Assembly (NCBI GenBank): GCA_003153855.1
Contig: PMBM01000022.1
Coordinates: 17,394-22,521 of the forward strand
Length of the DNA: 5,128 bases
DNA from: Propionibacteriaceae bacterium
Lineage (GTDB): Bacteria > Actinomycetota > Actinomycetes > Propionibacteriales > Propionibacteriaceae
Reading direction: 5' to 3'
Under the pieces are notes generated by a model that saw only the letters and a program-made list of their open reading frames with translations, was not told the DNA's origin and made no database searches. The position numbers and the translations under genes were made by a program. Position 1 is the stretch's first letter, and each line of letters begins with the position of its first letter. This document shows, piece by piece, positions 1-4,409 of this stretch.

Positions 1-1355
1 TGCACGACCCGCAGGCCGGCATCGAGATCGTCGAGACACCGGCGCGGATCGTCATCGACTACAGCTCCCCCAACGTCGCGAAGCTCATGCACGTCGGGCA
101 CCTGCGCTCCACCATCATCGGCGACTGCTTCCATCGTGTGCTCGCCGCGTGCGGCAACACGGTCATCGCTCAGAACCACATCGGCGACTGGGGACGTCAG
201 TTCGGCATGCTCATCGAGCAGGTGATGGAGGAGGATCTCGACCTCACCGGACTCACACTCGCTGAGCTCGAGGAGCTGTACCTCAGGGCCAACGCCCACC
301 TGGCCGCCGACGAGGCGTTCGCCGATAGCGCGAGGCAAAGGGTGGTCGCCCTGCAGGCCGGCGACGAGGCCACCAAGGTCATGTGGAAGAGCCTCATCGA
401 GATCTCAGCAGCTGGCTTCAACACCACGTACGACCGGCTTGGGGTCCTGCTCACCGATGACGACCTGGCCGGTGAGTCCATCTACAACGACATGCTCGGC
501 CCGATCTGCGAGGACCTCGAGGCGCGCGGGATCGCGGTCGTCGACGACGGCGCGCTGGTCGTCTTCGTCGACGGCTTCAGCGCACCGGCGATCCTGCGGA
601 ACCGGCACGGCGGCTACGGCTATGACGTCACTGACGTCGCGGCGATCCGCTACCGCGTCGAGAACCTGCGCGCCGACCGCATGATCTACGTCACGGGCAG
701 CGAGCAGATCCAGCACTTCCGGCTCGTCTTCGCCGTCGCGCGCAAGGCCGGATACCTGCCCGAACGCGTATCGGCCGAGCACGTGGGCTTCGGCATGGTC
801 CTGGCGGCCGACGGGAAGCGGTTCTCCACGCGTCAGGGCGGCGCCGCCCACCTCGACGACCTGCTCGACCAGGCCGAGGAACACGTCGCGCGGCCCATCG
901 CCGTGGCCGCGGTCAAGTACGCCGACCTGTCGAACCAGCTCCAGAAGGACTACGTCTTCGACGCCGAGCGGATGACGCAGACATCGGGCGACACCGGTCC
1001 GTACCTCCAGTACGCCCACGCCCGCGTCACCCGCATCCTCGCCAAGGCCGAGGCCGAGGGCATCGCCTGGGACGCCATCACGGTTCTGGACGAGCATCCC
1101 GAGCACAACCTGGCGCTGCTGCTCAGCCGGTTCGGCGAGGTCGTCACGGGTGTCGCGGAGGATCTGCAGCCCCACAAGCTCTGCACGTACCTGTACGAGC
1201 TGGCCACGGCGCTGAGCGTCTTCTACGAGGTCTGCCCCGTTCTCACGTCCGCGGGCGAGGTCCGTACGTCCCGGCTCGGACTGTGCTCGGCCGTCCGTCG
1301 CGTCCTCTCCGCGGGCCTCGGACTGCTCGGCATCGAGGCACCCGACCAGATGTAG
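1..1355 (+). CDS. argS: Arginyl-tRNA synthetase (EC 6.1.1.19), 5'-truncated by the window edge
   Basis: This cytoplasmic class I aminoacyl-tRNA synthetase charges tRNA-Arg with arginine using ATP. The frame is open from base 3 with no start in view, giving 450 visible residues. The family is usually about 550-590 residues, so roughly the first 95-100 (the N-terminal tRNA D-loop-binding domain) are missing. Visible residues 23-38 hold the HIGH-class signature, SPNVAKLMHVGHLRST, including the Lys just before it that is conserved in ArgS. The KMSKS-loop equivalent is the degenerate FSTRQG at 822-839, normal for the E. coli-type branch. A C-terminal DALR-type anticodon-binding domain follows, with the block YLYELATALSVFYEVCPVL and the ending LGLLGIEAPDQM. 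The TAG stop is at 1353-1355. Methionine at 87 is internal, not the start: conserved sequence continues upstream of it. The hydrolase gene follows after 26 bp on the same strand. Identity is secure; the only uncertainty is the unseen N-terminus. Confidence 0.96.
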   Translation, partial: HDPQAGIEIVETPARIVIDYSSPNVAKLMHVGHLRSTIIGDCFHRVLAACGNTVIAQNHIGDWGRQFGMLIEQVMEEDLDLTGLTLAELEELYLRANAHLAADEAFADSARQRVVALQAGDEATKVMWKSLIEISAAGFNTTYDRLGVLLTDDDLAGESIYNDMLGPICEDLEARGIAVVDDGALVVFVDGFSAPAILRNRHGGYGYDVTDVAAIRYRVENLRADRMIYVTGSEQIQHFRLVFAVARKAGYLPERVSAEHVGFGMVLAADGKRFSTRQGGAAHLDDLLDQAEEHVARPIAVAAVKYADLSNQLQKDYVFDAERMTQTSGDTGPYLQYAHARVTRILAKAEAEGIAWDAITVLDEHPEHNLALLLSRFGEVVTGVAEDLQPHKLCTYLYELATALSVFYEVCPVLTSAGEVRTSRLGLCSAVRRVLSAGLGLLGIEAPDQM

Positions 1356-1369
1356 CCGATCCCGTACGC

Positions 1370-1374
1370 GAGGA
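1370..1374 (+). promoter_or_regulatory. Ribosome binding site of the alpha/beta hydrolase gene
   Basis: GAGGA lies 7 nt before ATG 1382 and decides the start. An in-frame GTG at 1376 would leave only 1 nt between this site and the start. An in-frame ATG at 1283 lies inside argS and would add 33 Arg/Pro-rich residues that look like out-of-frame translation of argS. Confidence 0.7.
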
Positions 1375-1381
1375 TGTGCGT

Positions 1382-2146
1382 ATGGCGATCGACTGCACGA
1401 CCTACTCAGCAGGACCTGACCCCGCACCGGCATTCATCGTTCTGCCGGGTGGCGACTACCTCGAGCACGACGAGAACGAGGGCGCGGCGGTCGCGGAGTG
1501 GCTGACCGGTCACGGCATCCACGCCATGGTCGTCCGGTACGGAGTCGGCGAGGGCTGCTTCCCGCGGCCGCTGCACGACGCGCGTGAGGCGCTGACGATG
1601 CTTCGCGAGGGCGAGACTGATCTCAAGGTGCTGCCGGACCATGTCGGCGTCATCGGCTTCTCGGCCGGCGGCCACCTCGCAGCGCTCCTCGCCACCGACA
1701 GCGAGCACCTGACCGGCACCCAGAACTGGACGTTCGCCGGCCGACCGGACGCGGCGATCCTCTGCTACCCGGTCACCGAGCTCCGCGACGCCTTCTTCGG
1801 CAGGATCCCGAACCGCGAGGAGCATCTGGCAGAACGGCTCGTGGGCGGGGACTCGTCCCAGGAGCTCCGGGGCGAGCTGTCACCCTGCACCCGCGTCACG
1901 TCACCCGGAGAGCGTGAGGTCACGCCCCCGATGTTCCTGTGGACGACCAGCGACGACGAGGATGTCTCGGTCCTGCAGACCGAGACCATGATGCTGTCGC
2001 TCGGCGTGGCGGGTGTCCCTCACGAGGGCCACATCTTCCGGTCCGGCGAGCACGGTCTCGGCCTCGCTGAGGACAACCCGGAGGTTGGTCAATGGACCGG
2101 GCTGGCGATGCGGTGGATCGCCGGTCTCGGCTGGCCGGTCAGCTGA
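1382..2146 (+). CDS. Alpha/beta hydrolase, acetylxylan-esterase / BD-FAE-like, putative carbohydrate ester hydrolase
   Basis: The protein has 254 residues with no signal peptide or membrane segment, so it is probably cytoplasmic. Fold landmarks appear in order. An N-terminal strand with the oxyanion-hole region IVLPGGDY is at residues 19-26. GIHAMVVRYGV follows at 45-55 and PRPLHDAREALTMLR at 61-75. The nucleophile elbow GFSAGGH at 92-98 makes Ser94 the nucleophile. RPDAAILCYPV is at 121-131. FLWTTSDDEDVSV at 185-197 supplies the acid (Asp192, or possibly Asp191), and the catalytic His224 lies in EHGLGLA. This order and spacing match the small alpha/beta hydrolases annotated as acetyl-xylan esterases or xylanase-like hydrolases, which remove acyl groups from sugars. 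Family PGGGY is PGGDY here, a mild deviation. The gene starts 26 bp after argS with no visible terminator between, so read-through is likely. Its TGA directly abuts the stop of the convergent PQ-loop gene. The fold is confident; the substrate is not known. Confidence 0.85.
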   Translation: MAIDCTTYSAGPDPAPAFIVLPGGDYLEHDENEGAAVAEWLTGHGIHAMVVRYGVGEGCFPRPLHDAREALTMLREGETDLKVLPDHVGVIGFSAGGHLAALLATDSEHLTGTQNWTFAGRPDAAILCYPVTELRDAFFGRIPNREEHLAERLVGGDSSQELRGELSPCTRVTSPGEREVTPPMFLWTTSDDEDVSVLQTETMMLSLGVAGVPHEGHIFRSGEHGLGLAEDNPEVGQWTGLAMRWIAGLGWPVS

Positions 2147-2797
2147 TCAGGCGCGGCTCAGGGACAGCCGCAGCCCCTGACGGGTCACGGGACCCAGCGT
2201 CCCCGACGTGCGCAGGAGCGCCATCGACAGGTTCGCGACGATCAGCACCAGCGACGCGGACCCCACGAGGAGAACAGAGCGCTCGTTGATGAGCGCCGCC
2301 CAGACGAGCCAGGCGGACTGGTTGACGAGCCCGATCCACTGGTTGCCGACCGACAGACCCCGGACGTCGGCGCTCGTGGCCGTCACCTTCAGCTGGGACA
2401 CGAGCGAGGTCGCGGCGGGGAGGAAGGCGGCGATCGAGTACGCGATCGTTCCGATGGTGTGGTCCAGCGCCGTGGTCGTCGCGCCGATGAGGAGGCCCGG
2501 GGCGAGCAGGACCAGCCACGGGGTTCCCACATGGCGGTGGAACAAACCGAGGATCGTCAGGGTGATGGTGACCAGCAGGATGTTGGGCAGCCACTGGTTC
2601 AGGTTCCCGTGGGTGATCCCGTACAGACCCCAGGTGAGGTTGCCGCCGAGGGCGAGCTGCCAGGAGAGCACGGACACGCCCGACGTCGTACCGGCGCGAA
2701 GGATCCGTACGAGCTGGGGCGCGGAGATGAAGCAGGACAGACCGGCGGCGAACCAGCCGACAACCAGGGCGAGTTGAACAGCAGTGACGTGAGGCAT
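2147..2797 (-). CDS. PQ-loop (SWEET/MtN3-like) seven-helix membrane protein, putative small-solute transporter
   Basis: The 216 residues are mostly hydrophobic, with about seven predicted helices near 6-26, 43-62, 67-87, 93-111, 114-133, 150-171 and 174-195. The N-terminal half has the PQ-loop block SAPQLVRILRAGTTSGVSVLSW followed by GGNLTWGLYGI (Pro27-Gln28, Asn53, Trp56). A weaker second copy begins FLPAATSLVSQL and continues VRGLSVGNQW and VNQSAWLVWAALI, with PQ changed to PA at 127-128. Helices arranged as 3+1+3 are the full-length SWEET/PQ-loop layout; many bacterial relatives (SemiSWEETs) have one three-helix repeat. Family members move sugars or other small solutes; the substrate here cannot be read. 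ATG at 2797 is the first start after the upstream in-frame stop. Its RBS is imperfect: GAAGGGG 12 nt upstream or GAGG only 2 nt upstream. It is divergent from nagB and converges exactly on the hydrolase gene. Confidence 0.87.
   Translation of the reverse strand: MPHVTAVQLALVVGWFAAGLSCFISAPQLVRILRAGTTSGVSVLSWQLALGGNLTWGLYGITHGNLNQWLPNILLVTITLTILGLFHRHVGTPWLVLLAPGLLIGATTTALDHTIGTIAYSIAAFLPAATSLVSQLKVTATSADVRGLSVGNQWIGLVNQSAWLVWAALINERSVLLVGSASLVLIVANLSMALLRTSGTLGPVTRQGLRLSLSRA
2153..2171 (+). terminator. Possible hairpin just past the hydrolase stop codon
   Basis: GCGGCT (2153-2158) and AGCCGC (2166-2171) form a 6-bp perfect GC-rich stem with a 7-nt loop, starting 7 nt after the hydrolase TGA. 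There is no U-tract. It lies inside the 3' end of the convergent PQ-loop gene, so codon constraint in high-GC sequence could also explain it. It is the only candidate terminator for the argS-hydrolase transcript, because there is no intergenic space. Confidence 0.3.
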
Positions 2798-2861
2798 GGC
2801 CTCGAGCGGCCCCTTCGGATCGTGACGGACAGTCAGTACGGGCCGCTCTGCCCAGTGCTGA

Positions 2862-2885
2862 GGTCACGCTCGCTGGAACGTGACC
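2862..2885. promoter_or_regulatory. Inverted repeat, putative operator 1 in the PQ-loop/nagB divergent region
   Basis: GGTCACG (2862-2868) and CGTGACC (2879-2885) are perfect 7-bp complementary arms around a 10-bp spacer, with half-site centres 17 bp apart. The site is 65 bp upstream of the PQ-loop start and about 170 bp upstream of nagB. A further CGTGAC occurs at 2821-2826, closer to the PQ-loop gene. This looks like a dimeric repressor site or a transcribed hairpin; the regulator is unknown. Confidence 0.45.
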
Positions 2886-2886
2886 C

Positions 2887-2912
2887 GTGGTCGAACGCTA
2901 CTCGCCGACCAC
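2887..2912. promoter_or_regulatory. Inverted repeat, putative operator 2 in the PQ-loop/nagB divergent region
   Basis: GTGGTCG (2887-2893) and CGACCAC (2906-2912) are perfect 7-bp arms with a 12-bp spacer, beginning one base after operator 1 ends. The arms contain GTGGTC and GACCAC, the half-sites of the DasR element known upstream of amino-sugar genes in Streptomyces. In the known element these halves are 2 bp apart; here they are 14 bp apart, so this is not a canonical DasR site. Regulation of nagB and/or the PQ-loop gene is inferred from position. Confidence 0.42.
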
Positions 2913-2994
2913 CGGGAATGCATCGTTTCAGGTGATGGCTCTCATCATGTGTCGTAACGACTTGGCACCACTGGCACGCAACCCCGCCGAACCG

Positions 2995-3024
2995 TTTGTG
3001 CGCCGGGCGCGCGACGAGTACGAA
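2995..3024 (+). promoter_or_regulatory. Weak candidate nagB promoter
   Basis: TTTGTG (2995-3000) and TACGAA (3019-3024) are separated by 18 bp and partly match the actinobacterial sigma-70 type -35 and -10 boxes. If used, transcription would begin near 3031, giving a leader of about 20 nt and excluding the ATG at 3024 as a start. The -35 match is poor; the rest of 2913-2994 shows no better pair. Confidence 0.22.
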
Positions 3025-3044
3025 TGGGAACAGTCGTCGAACCC

Positions 3045-3049
3045 AGGAG
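3045..3049 (+). promoter_or_regulatory. Ribosome binding site deciding the nagB GTG start
   Basis: AGGAG sits 4 nt before GTG 3054, slightly close but the strongest purine-rich site in the region. The alternative ATG at 3024 has only a weak GACGAG upstream. Confidence 0.55.
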
Positions 3050-3053
3050 CGCC

Positions 3054-3848
3054 GTGGAAGTCATCGTGTGTCGTACCGCAGACGAGGTCGCTGAAGTAGC
3101 AGCAGCGAAGGTTGCGAGGGTCTGCCGGGACGTCGGCCCCGCCGTCGTGATCGGGGTGGCGACCGGATCGTCACCCGTCGCGCTGTACGAGAGCCTCGCG
3201 CAGCGCGTCAAGGACGGACGCCTGGACATGTCCCAGGCATCGGCGTTCGCGCTCGACGAGTACGTGGGCCTTCCGCCCGGGCACCCGGAGTCGTACGCGG
3301 AAGTCATCCGTCAGTCGGTGACGGAGCCTCTCCGCATGAACCCGGCCCTCGTCCACACGCCCAACGGGTTCGCGACCGACATCGAGCAGGCGGTCAAGGA
3401 CTACGAGCAGGCGATCGTCGATGCCGGTGGGGTCGACGTGCAGATCCTCGGCATCGGGAGCAACGGCCACATCGGCTTCAACGAGCCGACCTCGTCACTG
3501 GCGTCCCGCACCCGGATCAAGACCCTGACCGCGACTACCCGCCAGGACAACGCGCGCTTCTTCGACTCGATCGACGACGTGCCGCACCACTGCCTGACCC
3601 AGGGCCTCGGCACCATCATGGCGGCCCGCGAGGTCGTACTGGTCGCGCAGGGCGCCCACAAGGCCGACGCGATCGCCGCGCTCGTCGAGGGCCCGATCAC
3701 CGCACGCTGGCCGGGCTCGGTCCTCCAGCTGCACCAGCACGCGACCGTGGTCGTCGACGAGACGGCTGCGAGCAAGCTGGAGCTGCGCGACTACTACATC
3801 CAGACGTACGCGGAGAAGCCTTCCTGGCAGCGTTTTGACGCGCGCTGA
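3054..3848 (+). CDS. nagB: Glucosamine-6-phosphate deaminase (EC 3.5.99.6)
   Basis: This cytoplasmic enzyme converts glucosamine-6-phosphate to fructose-6-phosphate and ammonia, feeding amino sugars into glycolysis. From GTG 3054 it has 264 residues, typical for NagB, and begins MEVIVCRTADEVAEVAA, matching family N-termini. Motifs: phosphate loop GVATGSSP (34-41); FALDEYVG with Asp68, equivalent to E. coli Asp72; GIGSNGHIGFNEP (133-145) with His139 and Glu144, equivalent to E. coli His143 and Glu148; Lys203 in the GAHKADAI block. E. coli Asp141 is Asn137 here, as in the Bacillus subtilis enzyme. SSLASRTRIKTLT (147-159) retains Ser, Arg and Lys that in E. coli line the GlcNAc-6-P allosteric site, and the C-terminus carries tyrosines (247, 248, 252) near the allosteric Tyr254 position. 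An ATG at 3024 would add 10 residues lacking family similarity. No nagA or kinase is adjacent. The MmpS-like gene follows 73 bp downstream. Confidence 0.96.
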   Translation: MEVIVCRTADEVAEVAAAKVARVCRDVGPAVVIGVATGSSPVALYESLAQRVKDGRLDMSQASAFALDEYVGLPPGHPESYAEVIRQSVTEPLRMNPALVHTPNGFATDIEQAVKDYEQAIVDAGGVDVQILGIGSNGHIGFNEPTSSLASRTRIKTLTATTRQDNARFFDSIDDVPHHCLTQGLGTIMAAREVVLVAQGAHKADAIAALVEGPITARWPGSVLQLHQHATVVVDETAASKLELRDYYIQTYAEKPSWQRFDAR

Positions 3849-3877
3849 GGTCTGACGGCTTCGCGCCTCGACAGCAA

Positions 3878-3883
3878 TAGGGT
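3878..3883 (+). promoter_or_regulatory. Weak candidate -10 box for the MmpS-like gene
   Basis: TAGGGT fits the TANNNT -10 pattern of actinobacterial promoters and would start transcription near 3890, about 32 nt before ATG 3922. No convincing -35 is seen at 16-18 bp. The gene could instead be read through from nagB, since no clear terminator is visible in the 73-bp gap. Confidence 0.22.
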
Positions 3884-3889
3884 TGCGGT

Positions 3890-3902
3890 CGACCCTCGGT
3901 CG
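3890..3902 (+). repeat. Short hairpin in the leader of the MmpS-like gene
   Basis: CGACC (3890-3894) and GGTCG (3898-3902) form a 5-bp stem around a 3-nt loop, ending 5 nt before the GAAAGGA ribosome site. It may be a weak leader structure, a remnant nagB terminator or chance. Confidence 0.25.
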
Positions 3903-3907
3903 CACGC

Positions 3908-3914
3908 GAAAGGA
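3908..3914 (+). promoter_or_regulatory. Ribosome binding site of the MmpS-like gene
   Basis: GAAAGGA ends 7 nt before ATG 3922. This favours that ATG over the upstream in-frame TTG at 3883, which would place this site inside the coding region. Confidence 0.7.
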
Positions 3915-3921
3915 CCCTGAG

Positions 3922-4359
3922 ATGTCGATGCCCCCGTCGATGCGGTACACGCAACCCCCGAGCAAGCTGAGGGGTTGCCTCATCGCGTTCATCGTCGTCG
4001 CCGCGGTCCTCCTCGTCGGCATCGCTGGCGCGATCGTCCTGACGGGGCCGCTCGGCAAGGCGTTGAACGGCACGACGGCTGCGGACCACACCGTCACGTT
4101 CAGGGTGACGACGACGGCTAAGACCGTGGTCTCCTACGGCACCGCGGGCGCTCTCTTGAACGACACGGTGTCTGCCGACTGGGCCAAGACCGCGACCGTC
4201 ACCGGTAAGCAGGACGTCACCATGGTCCTGATCCTCGACGGCTCGGCGCCGGACACCGCGACCGCGACGTGCGAGATCCTGGTGGACGGAAAGAGCAAGG
4301 CCAAGACCACTGTGACAGGCCCGAGCGCGACGGGTGCCTGCGCAGCATCGACGAAGTGA
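3922..4359 (+). CDS. Single-pass membrane protein with MmpS-like extracytoplasmic domain
   Basis: The protein has 145 residues. A short polar N-terminus with Lys15 and Arg17 precedes one strongly hydrophobic helix at about 19-41 and then an extracytoplasmic domain of about 100 residues. The topology follows the positive-inside rule: N-terminus inside, C-terminus outside, probably an uncleaved anchor. The distal domain is rich in Thr, Val and Ala in an alternating beta pattern: TVTFRVTTTAKTVVSYGTAG (57-76), a central Trp87 in SADWAKTATV, then CEILVDGKSKAKTTVTGPS (117-135) and Cys140. The C-x-I-x-VDG block with a second Cys some 20 residues later resembles MmpS proteins, accessory subunits of mycobacterial MmpL exporters, and suggests a Cys117-Cys140 disulfide. 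No mmpL gene is in view, so a transport role is not shown. A generic lipid- or wall-associated membrane protein is the alternative. Confidence 0.75.
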   Translation: MSMPPSMRYTQPPSKLRGCLIAFIVVAAVLLVGIAGAIVLTGPLGKALNGTTAADHTVTFRVTTTAKTVVSYGTAGALLNDTVSADWAKTATVTGKQDVTMVLILDGSAPDTATATCEILVDGKSKAKTTVTGPSATGACAASTK

Positions 4360-4363
4360 CGGA

Positions 4364-4392
4364 CTCGCGTACCGATGCCCAGGACCCGCGAG
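4364..4392. terminator. Inverted repeat between convergent genes, proximal hairpin
   Basis: CTCGCG (4364-4369) and CGCGAG (4387-4392) are perfect 6-bp arms around a 17-nt loop, starting 4 nt after the stop of the MmpS-like gene. No U-tract follows. It abuts the palindrome at 4393 and probably forms one termination region with it. Confidence 0.45.
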
Positions 4393-4409
4393 CCTCTGAG
4401 TCTCAGAGG
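4393..4409. terminator. Perfect palindrome, probable bidirectional terminator hairpin
   Basis: CCTCTGAG and CTCAGAGG flank a single central T, an 8-bp perfect palindrome. In RNA it could fold as a 6-bp stem with a 5-nt loop, extended outward by a G-U and an A-U pair (4391-4411). It serves either direction and overlaps the lpd stop (4403-4405) and last codon. There is no U-tract, common for actinobacterial terminators. Confidence 0.6.

Noticed and set aside
1283..1381. Upstream in-frame extension of the hydrolase from ATG 1283
   Set aside because: The 33 extra residues overlap argS and look like out-of-frame argS translation; GAGGA at 1370-1374 points to ATG 1382.
405..1433. 342-codon open frame on the minus strand opposite argS
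   Set aside because: It is composed of low-information Arg/Val/Asp/Gly-rich sequence typical of antisense frames in high-GC genes, with no family motif, while the plus strand encodes unmistakable ArgS.
2139..2867. 242-codon minus-strand frame overlapping the PQ-loop gene in another frame
   Set aside because: Arg/Pro/His-rich with no membrane or domain pattern. The overlapping frame 2147-2797 gives a coherent seven-helix PQ-loop protein.
2887..2912. Canonical DasR responsive element
   Set aside because: The half-sites are present but 14 bp apart instead of 2 bp, so it is kept only as an unassigned dyad.
2208..2935. Plus-strand open frames across the PQ-loop gene
   Set aside because: They mirror the membrane-protein gene and show no recognisable domains; the antisense codon pattern explains them.
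2963..2977. TGGCAC direct repeat with 9-bp period upstream of nagB
   Set aside because: Two 6-bp copies in GC-rich sequence are too short to support a binding site.
2948..3076. Direct repeat of GTGTCGTA-N-CG near 2949 and near 3067
   Set aside because: Only about 10 of 11 bases match, and the second copy is inside the nagB coding sequence; chance is sufficient.
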